From Alisma plantago-aquatica (Eukaryota > Streptophyta > Magnoliopsida > Alismatales > Alismataceae): a stretch of DNA of 64,000 nt. The stretch spans positions 561,089,906 to 561,153,905 of the forward strand of contig OY856410.1 of assembly GCA_963693085.1 (NCBI GenBank), written 5' to 3'. The notes below the pieces were generated by a model. The model was not told where the DNA came from, did no database searches, and saw nothing but the letters and a program-made list of their open reading frames with translations. Each line of letters starts with the position of its first letter. The first letter of the stretch is position 1. Below, one piece after another: positions 19,321-30,609 of the stretch. Both the position numbers and the translations under genes were made by a program.

Positions 19321-20546
19321 ATTTTTGATGGAGCTTCCACTCGCGTGGAATTGCGTGCACCACTAAAAATCCTAAAGATTGTAAGTCTTTAAGTTTAGCC
19401 TTGCTTATACTAGATAGAGAGATCCACCCACGTATGCTAAGATACATGGAAGTCTTATCTTAGTATAGTTAAGGGTCGAATCCTCGAGACAACGGTCTTT
19501 TTGTTGCCAACAAGATGGAAAACATAATAATTTCACTTAATTTCTTTAGTAGTTGGTATTTAAATCAAACGGATGATTTGGTTGTTTTTAAGCTAAATGC
19601 AAGTAAAGTGAAGAAAGCAAATGAATCTATGAGTTAAACTATGATAAAAGATCACTAGGGTATGATCAGTTTTTCAACGCCACTACACATGGATCAACAC
19701 ATGCAAAGCAAAAACATAACCTGCAAAAGAGTCTAGTCAGTTAGTATCCTTGTAGACTTAAATTCCTTTTGGAGAACTAACTACGAGAAGTGCGGGAATG
19801 TTGCAACGCCAGCCATTCCCGAACAAATGGTCACATTACTTTGCATCATTCCCCTCGCAAAGTGTGTTCCTCGACTTACCAAGGTTGCACTTCCATACGT
19901 CAACTGATTCCATTTCATAGTATGAAAGTGCAACGGATGATAGTGAGTTTACTCCACTTCTTCAGATACACTTCTAGATACCGAAATAGATGCATGGTGG
20001 ATACATGCACCAAGAACCAACATACAAACGAGTTTCAAATCTAATAGTACAAACGTAGACAATTCATACTAAAAGATAAAGGATAACACAAGTTGGAGAT
20101 CAAGAAACATGCATTCATTAATCGTTTGATGTTGAACTGAAAAGATAAGAACTCTATATTACAAGATATGGATTACATTTGCATGATATGAAAACATGGG
20201 TAGCGGGACTACTCCCCGCACCCTAGTGAAAGAGACTACTCGCTCATGACTAGGACAAAGAAGGAGGCAAGAAGAGAGAGAGAGGGCATCATCCCCATGA
20301 AGGAGATTGGAAGGTCAACCCCTTGGAGAGAGAGCAACGATCCACCAGTCTTCAAAGGTTGCACGATGATGAGATCTCCCCTTCCCACCTTCTTTGGCGA
20401 GGAAGGAGAAAGCAACTTCAAGATGGAGTATGGGTCTCAGACCGGAAGCCCCAGGGCGGAGGATGGAAGTAGCAAGAGCTCTGGAACAATTGAGGCAACC
20501 TTTGGACGTCTGAAAAAACTCCCCCCTGGTGGAGGACCCTTAGGGT

Positions 20547-20557
20547 CTTATTTATAG
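20547..20557 (-). promoter_or_regulatory. TATA box of the Athila-2 LTR
   Basis: Minus strand CCTATAAATAAG, about 15 bases downstream of the palindrome array. It gives a U3 of about 800 bases and R-U5 of about 1.2 kb, reasonable for an Athila LTR. Confidence 0.6.
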
Positions 20558-20572
20558 GCCCTAAGTGAAGTC

Positions 20573-21175
20573 CAAACGGTTTGGAGACCATTTGGACCTT
20601 AAGACCGTTTGGGCCTGAGACCGTTTGGATCTCAAGACCGTTTGGATCTTGAGACCGTTTGGACCTTAAGACCGTTTGGGCCTCAAGACCGTTTGGACGT
20701 TGAGACCGTTTGGCTTCATGCGGTCTCGGGACCGGTGGACTCCATGCGGTCTCGGGACCGTTTGGCTTCATGCGGTCTTGAGACCGTTTGAACTCCATGC
20801 GGTCTCAGGACCGTTTGGCTTCATGCGGTCTTCAGACCGTTTGAACTCCATGCGGTCTCGGGACCGTTTGGCTTCATACGGTCTTGGGACCGTTTGACTC
20901 CATGCGGTCTCGAGACCGATTGGCTTCATGCGGTCTTGAGACCGATTGACTCCATGCGGTATCGAGACCGTTTGGTTTTATGCGGTCTTGGGACCGTTTG
21001 ACTCCATGCGGTCTCGAGACCGATTGGCTTCATGCGGTCTTGAGACCGATTGAATCCATGCGGTTTCGGGACCGTTTGGCTTCATGCGGTCTTGGGACCG
21101 TTTGACTCCATGCAGTCTCGAGACTGATTGGCTTCATGCGGTCTTTGGACCGTTTGAATCCATGTGGTCTTGAGG
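20573..21175. repeat. GACCGTTTGG/CCATGCGGTC palindrome array in the Athila-2 LTR
   Basis: About 600 bases of degenerate inverted repeats. The left part is CCGTTTGG-based with period near 20-24; the right part alternates GACCGTTTGGCTTCATGCGGTC and GACCGTTTGACTCCATGCGGTC. Roughly 25 units. The core unit AAACGGTC..GACCGTTT is shared with 12358-12466, 13006-13175 and with the unrelated LTR at 31500-32330. Confidence 0.92.
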
Positions 21176-21355
21176 TTGAGTTATTCTTTTGTGATTTTTT
21201 TTGTGTTTTTCTGCATGTATGAAAGGGAAAAGTTAGTCTGATGGTATATTTACAAAGAAAGGGTAAATTTGGGATTATGTATAGTTTTAATTTAGAAAGA
21301 GTATGGAAAACTAAAGAAAAAGACTAAGATAATCGTCCAAAATGGGAGGTTATCA

Positions 21356-21794
21356 TTGGCCATGACACATCAAAGAGATATCGGTTTAGAGGTCCATAAG
21401 GTGATATCGGTTGTGATGTTTTTAAAGTGATATCGGCCATGAATCACATCTTGGTGTATCACCATCACCAAACCTTGGTGCATCACCTTCTTCATACTTT
21501 AGCAAAATAATTTCACCTCACTTAAGCATAATATCTTGACCTCACCTTAGGATATCGACCACCCTATCACTTTGTGTATAGGCCACCCTATTAATTGGTG
21601 TGTATCCCATAATGTACTTTAGGGTATCGTCGACACTATCATCTAGTGTATCTGCCTAGCTATCACTAAGTGATATCAGCATATAGAGTTTTGATACACA
21701 TCGAGTTCTAGGGTTCTAATTTGTATCGAGTTAACCATCATCAACACTCATATATTCTTTCACCTATCAAGGTATCGACCTCACCACTACTTGG
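21356..21794 (-). mobile_element. Older chromovirus-like LTR, piece left of the younger copy
   Basis: Non-coding. Its right edge is the target duplication CTTGG (21790-21794) of the younger LTR; the remaining part continues at 33715. It is full of short GTGATATCGG and TTGGTGTATCACC type repeats, matching in style the GGTGTGTC repeats at 33720-33800. The left edge is the Athila-2 insertion; its rest lies outside the window. Confidence 0.6.
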
Positions 21795-22030
21795 TGTGAC
21801 GAAAAATCCCAAAACATCGGATAATGATAAATGCTACGCCATTGACTAAGAGGAAGCGATCAGTAGCAGCAGATTACTACAAATCACTAAAAATTAAAAC
21901 CATTTACAAAGAGATCCAAACACAGGAAAACTCTTTTATCAAGAACCAATGTACTTTATTTACATCCTGGTTCATAAGTACATGTCATGTATCATTCCTT
22001 CTCGAGGATTACCACTACTACAGAAGTGCC

Positions 22031-22375
22031 TTTTAGTGTCGGTTGTTTAACCCCCTTTGGCGTCGGTTTCGGAACGACGCCTATGTGGGCGCCGCTAAAA
22101 GGGTGGACACTTCAGCGTCGGTTAAAAACCGACGCCTATTTAATATAAAGGCGTCGGTGTTTTATAAAACACCGACGCCAAAAGGGTTCCCGCCACAGAA
22201 AACGGCGTCATCTAGGACGCTTTCTGCGTCGGTTATATACTAAACAACCGACGCAGAAAAGTGTCCTAGATGACTCCCATTTCCTGTAGCGCGAACACTT
22301 TTGGCGTCGGTGTTTTATAAAACACCGACGCTGTAAGTCTGTGCTGACGGTTATCGGTAAATAACCGACGCCTAT
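22031..22375. repeat. Left subterminal repeats of the CACTA element
   Basis: At least ten copies of GCGTCGG or its complement in about 345 bases, arranged as hairpins such as GGCGTCGGTGTTTTATAAAA followed by CACCGACGCC. Likely recognition sites for the element's DNA-binding protein (by analogy with En/Spm). Confidence 0.88.
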
Positions 22376-22636
22376 ATCTATTTTTTTTTTTATAAATCTG
22401 TTTGCAGGCCTGCTGTGGCTGGTCAGCAGGATGAGAACCTGCAGTTCAGTTTTCTGAACTGCAGGTTTACGACATCCATTGATATCAGCCTACAAACAGG
22501 CCACAAACCTGCAAAATTAACATAAAAAGATTCACACAAGTAGATACATTCAGACATCAATTCAATTGTCACGTTCACACATATAGAATCATTCAAATAC
22601 ATGTTTTAACATTCAGAAACATTCATTTACAAAGTA

Positions 22637-25600
22637 TCATTCATCATCACTATCAACATCCCAATTATATCTTACAGTTGCCACTGTTTGTACAGCTATT
22701 GCCCATTCTTCTCTTACTTCATTTAATGATTCCCTCGTATATGGAGCATGTACATTTTTTAAGCGTTTGCCTATAGTGTGGTCAGTTTTAAACACCTGCA
22801 AAGAGAATGATGTATATATATAAGTAATAATATAAAAATAAGATTGATATATTTCATACTAACTAATGAGACTATATATAATACCTCATGTATGGTATCG
22901 ATGTCCAATGCGGCATGTTTGATAATCATCTGCATAAATCGCATCACATAGTATGCGCATGCCCAGCCATTGTCTTGTGTAGCGCACTATAAATTGAAAC
23001 ATACAAATTAATACAACTAAGCACAATTCACATCAATAATATATACATTGGAGTCGGGGAGTCAGGAACTTACTTTTACGTTCTCCCAAGACAATGGCTG
23101 GTTCTTTTTCCTTGGGACCTTTCCTCCAGCATTTTTGAATGCATCTAAACCCCTACATGTTAATATAACACACTAAGTTGCATAAGTAAATAGTAATGTA
23201 ATAAAAGATGTTAACGGATATAAAAAATGAAATATTTCTCACCAGAATAATGCCATTCTCATTACGTGTCCAATTTTAGTGTTTAATGTACTTCCTGCGG
23301 GATCTAGATAATAAACAGTGAACGTCCCGGGGACAATAACTAGTAACTCCCAATGTCTACCACTAGAGGTAAAAAGTTAACAATTAATAACTCAAAATGC
23401 AAAATAATAATGGAATTTTCTTAAGTCCAAATTATAAATAAAGCAAACTTACTTGACATTGAATGGAGCTATTATTATCGTCTTCATTTGATGACCAAAA
23501 ATTGTAAAAGCATCTATACAGTATTGTTGAACACTATCAGGGTCTTTAGCTACCATACTAATCAATGATGGAATCAAAAATCCCACATGATCATATGCAA
23601 ATTGTTTGCAATGATCTTCGATTAAGTAGCTGCAAAACATATAGACGTATGCATTAATATATAAGAAACTAGATCACCGGATCTTACACAAGGTATATGG
23701 ATGTATAAACAAGATCTCACCTTATCCATGTCTCTATCATTGATGTATTCAACCATTCATACATAAACAGCTCAATAATATCTTGTATAAATAAAGAGCT
23801 GTCGTATGATTGACCTGCATAATCTGCATCTAAAGAAACAATTATAGGGCAAAGTATATTATGTGCCCGTAGCCAACATGCCATTCCCCTACAAGCAGGA
23901 CCTAACGGGTATTGTAGGTCAGTTGGAACCCAAGTTGGTAATGTGGGAATTGGAGGTGGAGGCCTAGGTGCTCCTGGTGTCTTCTTTTTAACCTGTATAT
24001 ATAATTTCAGATCAGTTGACATCATATATACACATTAACAGTCTAAATCAATGTAAATTTATCTTACAATTTCAGTCGTGTAGAGGACATCTGCTTTGGG
24101 CCACAATATGACCCCGCTTTCTGCGTCACCAAGTGTATCAATATCTGGGTGGGCATATGGCAACGCAACTTCCCTCCAATCGGGTAATACATGTATCGGG
24201 CTCACACGAATGTAGCCCTGCGGCATTGGACTCCCATGAAACGTTGCCCCAGGAAGGGACTGGTAAGCTTGCGCCTCTGCAACAACATAGTTTTCCATTC
24301 TTAAGCGGCATGGCTTCAATGCCTACAAATTTACGTAAAGAATGTTATACATATATACATATCATCTTGAAAACATATCATCTTGAAAAGACTAGCTACA
24401 ATGTCATAAACAATACTTACAGCAGACGTGTTAGGCGATGGGTCTCCAGGATTACTTGCAGTCTGTGCACCAGGAGAAGAGTGGGTCGGCATAGGCTGAT
24501 TGGAAGCCTGAGATGTCTGCCACCGCAGCAATTCTTCCTTGACCTTCTCAGCAACCACATCGTTGAGCTTCTTAGCAACTATATCCTCGACTCTCTTATT
24601 CTCCTATACATGGATAAAACAAATATTAGCTTTTTATTAATGAATTTCCTTTTGCAGTACATTATAAAAATAGAATATATATGTTACCTCTTCTTGAGAA
24701 AGTCCCGCTCTGGGTTTGCGCTGGGATGGCCCAAAGAATGCTTTGATGCCCACACCAGCGCCGGCACCTCTAACACGTCCAGGATGCTCTGGGTTACCCA
24801 GAGCAACTGTCAATTCATCCCTTGTGCCCTGAGGGATGAACGTGCCTTGTTTTCTCTGCTCGTGCAGCTCCCGCTAATCACCATAAACAAAAATTGGTAA
24901 GTTAACACCACAAATAATCAATATTCAAATGATTGCTCTAAGAGTTGTATTTTACCATTTTTGCAGCCGCCTCAGCAGTTTCGGGCTTCTTTATTTCACC
25001 CTTCTTGTTTTTCCTGCCAGCTATCCAGATATCATGGCGAGGGAAGGGTGTGGCTGCAGACTCCTGAGTAGTCGCAGACTCCTGAGTAGCCGCAGACTCC
25101 GCCTGTAGTCTTTGGCGAACGCTTGCATAGCCTTTTGGACCCATAGTATGGTCATGTACATTCAGTGCACGCCTTGCTTTTTGTGCGTCACTGAGGGCCT
25201 AGTTAGTATGCACATTTATAATTACGTTAGTAGCACTAAATCTTAATCTTGAATAGGTGAATACAATGTATATTAATTAAAATGGGAGTGACGCCTAATA
25301 CCTTGAATTCTTCAGATTTTCTTGAAGCAACAAAATTGTCCCAATCTTCTTTGTCCAAGAAGTTCCATTATTCAAGGGCTGACTTCTTCTTCTTATCACC
25401 CTGTCTTATGTATTCTCTGTTCAGATTTGTCCTGTAATTCCTAAGCATCTTTCCAGCGCGTTGCATCACACTTTTACGATGCAACATCTCATCCAATGCA
25501 AACAGATTCTGTAAAATAGAAATGTTATTAACTAGTACCAAAAATATAATTGCAAATAATAGAATTTGTAATCTACAAAATAGAATTGCAAATAATAATA

Positions 25601-26101
25601 ACTCACGCATAAATCTTTCCATATCAAGTCTTTCTTCGCCTGAGGAACTTTATGCCAATTATCATATTTAACACCACAATGGCTTCGAGTGACAACCCCA
25701 AGATAGTTTATAAAATTATTGCGGTTCACTCCAATTGCATTCCCTCCATTATCAAACTCCACAACCAATTTGGATCCACTGCCACTCAGCGCAAGTAACT
25801 TTTTCAACAGAGTGATACCCCTTTTCTTGTTAAGTTTTTGTTGCTGCGCATCAAGTTGCTCAATTGCTTCAGTGGGTAGCTGTGCATCATCAACCTAAAA
25901 TTTGACAAAAATAAACACACCGAATTAAGCCAATATAGAAATACAGGATATATGACATAACTAGAAGATAATGAATTTTATAGAAATACGGGATATGTTT
26001 TTAGAACTTACGTTGGTATCCTCGTCATGCTCGTCATGGACAGCATGCTCATCATGGACTTCATGCTCATCATGGACATCATTCTCATCATGGTGAGCCA
26101 T
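22637..26101 (-). CDS. CACTA TNPA-like protein fused to a Ulp1-like cysteine protease (13 exons)
   Basis: Exons (minus strand): 26101-26012, 25894-25607, 25508-25302, 25198-24956, 24873-24688, 24603-24421, 24322-24068, 23992-23721, 23629-23453, 23362-23243, 23152-23074, 22986-22885, 22795-22637. All introns are GT-AG and every phase fits, giving about 785 residues. Residues 1-30 are His/Asp/Glu repeats. About 40-340 is plant Transposase_24: NFINYLGVVTRSHCGVKYDN, the HTMGPKGYA block, and LGNPEHPGRVRGAGAGVG. About 480-785 is a C48 (Ulp1/SENP) protease: His637 in GRHWELLVIV, Asp654 in YYLDP, Gln704 and Cys710 in QDNGWACAYYVMRFM. His-Asp spacing 17 and Gln-Cys spacing 6 equal those I recall for yeast Ulp1. 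One TAA at codon 173 (25368-25370) interrupts exon 3; otherwise intact. Confidence 0.85.
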
Positions 26102-26240
26102 CTGAAAATTTCATTAAAAAGGAAAACATTTAGCATTTGTATCAACTAGAATAAGGAAAACATTTAGCATTTGTATAAACATACACATTCTTATATATAA
26201 TAAATTCACATTCTTATATATAATAAACATTCACATTCTA

Positions 26241-27470
26241 GGCCAACAAACACATTTCATGTCATTCTTATATATAATAAATGTGTACCACCTATCCCAT
26301 CCTTGAACACCTAATCTCACTAGTAAGTGTATAATGTGTATTGGGTTTTCAAGAAAATTTCGGCAGCATTTCCCCGCTGTTCTCTAAGTACATATGTACT
26401 TAGAGAACAAACGGGGAAATGCTACCAAAATTTTCTCGAAAACCCAATACACATTATACACTTACATCCTAAGTGAGATTAGGTGTTCAAGAACAGTCCC
26501 AAACCGGGGACTATCCAAGATTTACTCCTAATGAGTAAATTTTGGACGGGTTTCTAGGCCAACAAACACAATAATAGATATCTACAATGAAGCCGGACTC
26601 CATACAAACAGTATATAATTTAGTGATTGTTCATTCTAATTTATATCAATGTACAAGTAATATAAAAAACAATGATTGTTCACATTCTAGGCCAACAAAC
26701 ACATTTCATGTCATTCTTATATATAATAAATGTGTACCACCTATCCCATCCTTGAACACCTAATCTCACTAGTAAGTGTATAATGTGTATTGGGTTTTCA
26801 AGAAAATTTCGGCAGCATTTCCCCGCTGATCTAAGTACATATGTACTTAGAGAACAAACGGGGAAATGCTACCAAAATTTTCTCGAAAACCCAATACACA
26901 TTATACACTTACATCCTAAGTGAGATTAGGTGTTCAAGAACAGTCCCAAACCGGGGACTATCCAAGATTTACTCCTAATGAGTAAATTTTGGACGGGTTT
27001 CTAGGCCAACAAACACAATAATAGATATCTACAATGAAGCCGGACTCCATACAAACAGTATATAATTTAGTGATTGTTCATTCTAATTTATATCAATGTA
27101 CAAGTAATATAAAAAACAATGATTGTTCACATTCTAGGCCAACAAACACATTTCATGTCATTCTTATATATAATAAATGTGTACCACCTATCCCATCCTT
27201 GAACACCTAATCTCACTAGTAAGTGTATAATGTGTATTGGGTTTTCAAGAAAATTTCGGCAGCATTTCCCCGCTGTTCTCTAAGTACATATGTACTTAGA
27301 GAACAAACGGGGAAATGCTACTGAAATTTTCTCGAAAACCCAATACACATTATACACTTACATCCTAAGTGAGATTAGGTGTTCAAGAACAGTCCCAAAC
27401 CGGGGACTATCCAAGATTTACTCCTAATGAGCCAATCTTGGACGGGTTTCTAGGCCAACAAATACATGTG
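26241..27470. repeat. ~448-base tandem repeat with long hairpins inside the CACTA element
   Basis: Units start at 26241, 26690 and 27137 (period 447-449); the third unit is shortened to 316 bases and a fourth starts at 27453 and decays. Each unit contains an almost perfect inverted repeat with arms of about 90 bases (first copy about 26305-26492), centred on CTAAGTACATATGTACTTAG. It lies upstream of the first coding exon, in what would be leader or intron of the transposon gene. Confidence 0.93.
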
Positions 27471-28019
27471 TTGTCATTCTTATATATAATAAATGTCTAT
27501 AAAGTACAGGCAACATGGTTAATCCTAATCATTAGAGCATTATTAAATAATAAATCAAGAAATCAATAGTTTCAAACAAAAGGTCTAGGAATCTTTACTA
27601 GACATTATATGTATCCCTAATCATCATATTTAACATACTACATTATTATGAACATCCAGATCAGATTAAGATCATACTATGTTATAACCATTGGTTTAAT
27701 AACCCTATTTCTGCATGTACATGTTTATCAACTTTAAAACCCTATAATTCATGAAATCATTCTAATTCAATTTAATATGTTGGGATCACATAATTATATA
27801 ATGACATCAGAATATATAGAAGAATCATAATTAACATGATTAACAACATGCTCATCAAACTAGGGTTTTCTTGAATATCATCTAATATTTGTGTACTAGA
27901 CATTATATTTATCCCTAATCATCATATTTAACATACCATTATTATGAACATCCAGATTAGATTAACTCTAATCAAATACATTACATGCATTTTTATCACA
28001 ACAATTTGATCGATGCATA

Positions 28020-28480
28020 AAAAAGCAGAGCAGCTAGCAGCGGGAAGACCAACCTTGTCAGAGGGAAGAAGGCAGACGCTCCGGTGGCTCTGGCTGGAGA
28101 AGTAGCTAGCAGCGACGGCGGTGGAGGAGCAGCTAGCAGCTCCGGTGGCTCTGGCGGTGGTTGCGGCGGCGCGACGACCGTGGAAAAGCACCAGGCGGCG
28201 CCGAAGAGTCAGGCGTGGCGGCGGCCTCAGGCGCTTGGAGCAGCAGGGGCAGGCAGCAGGGGCGGGCAGTAGGGGCGGCGGAGAAGGGGGCGCGGAGAAG
28301 GAGGAGTGGTGGTGGAGAAGGGGGCGCCGGAGAAGGGGGCGCCGGAGAAGAAATAGCCGGAGAAATGGCACTGGAGAAGAAATCGCCGGAGAGAAATCGC
28401 CGGCAGCAGAGAAATAGGGTAATTGCTCGCAATGAAACAGAAGAAAGGGGAAGAGTCGGGCGATCGCGGAGTATAAGTTC
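28020..28480 (-). promoter_or_regulatory. GC-rich leader and presumed promoter of the CACTA gene
   Basis: A CpG-rich block (GCCGGCGATTTCTTCTCCGG-type repeats on the minus strand) bordered by a TATA-like GAACTTATAC at 28471-28480, just inside the right subterminal repeats. Position fits the 5' end of the transcript. Open frames here on both strands are Ala/Pro/Ser/Arg low complexity and were not called as genes. Confidence 0.45.
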
Positions 28481-28487
28481 CCATATA

Positions 28488-28912
28488 GCGTCGGTTGTTT
28501 GCATCCACCGACGCCTAAACATCTTTAGCGTCGGTTGTTTGCAACAACCGACGTCCAATTGGACGATATTTTCATGAAATTGTTTGGCGGGAACAACCTT
28601 CCGCGTCGGTTATAACAGGATAACCGACGCTGAAAGTGACACTTTTTGCGCAAATTTTCATCGCACATAGGCGTCGGTGTATACCTACATGACCGACGCT
28701 GACAATGACACTATTTTTTTTTGATCTAAATTTGGATTTCGCGGCCGACTTTCAGCGTCAGTTTGTTATAAACCACCGACGCTGAATACAAAGCGGTACC
28801 CGTGTCTGGCTGATCTTTGAATATAGACGTCGGTTTGCTTAAAAAACCGATGCCTAACATATAAGGCGTCGGTTTTCCTTAATAACCGACGCCCAGAAAA
28901 GTGACATTGAAT
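28488..28912. repeat. Right subterminal repeats of the CACTA element
   Basis: About ten GCGTCGGTT/AACCGACGC copies as spaced inverted pairs (for example GCGTCGGTTGTTTGC with GCAACAACCGACG), mirroring the left end. Loop sequences differ between pairs, while the 8-base core is kept. Confidence 0.88.
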
Positions 28913-30609
28913 GCTATTTCTGTAGTAGTGTACAAACATCAATTGCTTTGTTAAAACTATACACATGTAGCATAAGAACCTCGAGGCATCAAGCCAAAAT
29001 CTCAGATCGATCCATTAAAGGTACTAACTACTAACTCTGAGGACCTGAGAGTACAGAGACGACACATTAGACTCACTATACAAAACATGATAGCCAGTGC
29101 CTCCACCTGGAATATCACTACTGTCCCTGTTGTTGCTACTTCTCTTCTCCTACAGTAGGGTTTCTGCCTCTTCTTCTGCGTTTACCTAAAAAGTTGGATC
29201 ACACGGGGTGAGACAATTGAAAATTGTCCCAGCGAGAGATATAACTCTCTTCCAGAAACATTATTATTGCAGTTTAATAGATTAAAACTGAGTAGAGGAA
29301 TCATATATATATATTAAATAGTAGATAAATCAATGCCTAAACAGATTAGAGCAATATTCTTATTCAAAGCATTTCAGTTGTGATTTGATAAAGCAGCATG
29401 TTACTTATCCAATAAGGAATTCAAGAACATGTATGATAGTTATCCATCTATGATATGTTAAGCAAGGTAACATCATCCATTGATTCTCATGTTTCAACCT
29501 TAAGCAAATACTCTACATGGATGATTATATTTTACAATCATACTTAAGCCCTGAGGTGATGAGGTATACCACTCATACTCCAACCGACCATTTCGAAATC
29601 AAAGTTTTTACCATACATAGGTCAAGGAAGAGTTGGATTCTCATGACCTCATCCTCCTCAGTTAGTGTGAGGACAAAATGCAGGACATCTTGTGTCTCTA
29701 CTAAATAGCTTTCCAGGGTATTCTGTCAACTTCGCTATAGAGTTACAGTGGAGGTTGTACTCTCTTCGCAATCGAGAGATTTCATGATTATCTCACATCG
29801 ATCAGGCATTAACATTATCAGGAGATTCATGATACATCTATCCCGGCATCGGGAGATTAGTGATACATCCATCCTGGCATATATAATGAAGGATTGAGAG
29901 ATTTAATGTTTATCTCACATCAATTCCTCCATTAGGGCGTAAGGATATTCACGCCCATAACCCCCACATACTCAACAGTATGCCCTCGAGGAGATCCCAT
30001 AGGAAAACATGTTTCACCATCACCAACTACTGACGATGATGGATCTATGGCCAAGGCTCTACATGATAAGATTTCACTTGATTAATTAAGTACATTACCA
30101 TATTCTTTTAGCATCAGTCAAGTTTTCAAACATAAATTATTATAACAAATGCTACAAAGAATGAGTAATACTTCTATCAAGTACCTTTTAAATCTTTATA
30201 AAACATTGGGATCTCAATCCCTTGTCACATTAGGGGCATTCTCACCCCTTAACATCTCATCATCATTATTATGGAATATGGGTATTCAAACCCTCAGTTC
30301 ATCAAAGAACACTTGTTACCACTTATCAGGTAACTAATACCTTCAGGTCATCTGACCAAGGTAAACATGACACTTGCAATAGATGCATCTCACATGACTC
30401 TTAAACCCCATTAATTTCTTGTTACCTCTCATTAGCCAACACAACATATTATGGTTCACAAGGCCCATAAAACAATTTCAATAATAAAACATCATAGCTC
30501 ATACCTAGCTATGTTCAACATCTCATGATACCTGCATGATTAGTACACATGATAATAGTTATATCAATTACATATCATCACTATGCAATGTAATGGTAAC
30601 ATCACTATT

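Larger units (their letters stand above)
10024..21355 (-). mobile_element. Athila-2: Ty3/Gypsy Athila-lineage retrotransposon, cut by Athila-1
   Basis: Minus-strand order: 5' LTR (19326-21355), primer site, gag with CCHC knuckle, protease, RT, RNase H, integrase, palindrome-rich spacer, large 3' ORF. The 3' end and second LTR are displaced to the left beyond Athila-1. It lies inside the older chromovirus-like LTR (21356-21794 continues that LTR). More decayed than Athila-1: at least four in-frame stops and several frameshifts, including a small deletion in RT near 15500. Confidence 0.88.
19326..21355 (-). repeat. Athila-2 5' LTR
   Basis: Left border TGATGGAGC next to the primer site (LTR end ...CCATCA on the minus strand); right border ...GGTTATCA at 21355 (start TGATAACCTCCC). 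About 2.03 kb. U3 is about 800 bases and is mostly the palindrome array 20573-21175, with a TATA box at 20547-20557. The right border is placed by sequence pattern only, because the other LTR is outside the window. Confidence 0.7.
22013..28930 (-). mobile_element. Complete CACTA (En/Spm) DNA transposon, 6.9 kb
   Basis: Terminal inverted repeats CACTACTACAGAA (22013) and TTCTGTAGTAGTG (ending 28930), with the 3-base duplication TAC on both sides (22010-22012 and 28931-28933). Subterminal regions are packed with inverted copies of GCGTCGGT/ACCGACGC, the layout expected of transposase (TNPA) binding sites. The only gene runs on the minus strand. A TNP2/Transposase_21 gene is absent, so mobility would need that enzyme from elsewhere. 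Confidence 0.95.

Noticed and set aside
20609..20897. Open frames of 60-126 codons across the palindrome array
   Set aside because: Translations are simple repeats of the array unit on both strands, without an independent start context or family motif.
20573..21175. Regular palindromic repeats resembling a CRISPR array
   Set aside because: The DNA is plant nuclear and lies inside an Athila LTR; the spacers between units are themselves repeats and there are no cas genes.
27928..28577. Several overlapping frames of 62-147 codons
   Set aside because: GC-rich low-complexity leader and hairpin repeats of the CACTA element; open on both strands.
28934..28938. ACATC-like bases near the CACTA right end as partner of 35296-35300
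   Set aside because: The following sequence does not start with TG, and this stretch is explained as the continuation of the ~5 kb LTR after the TAC duplication.
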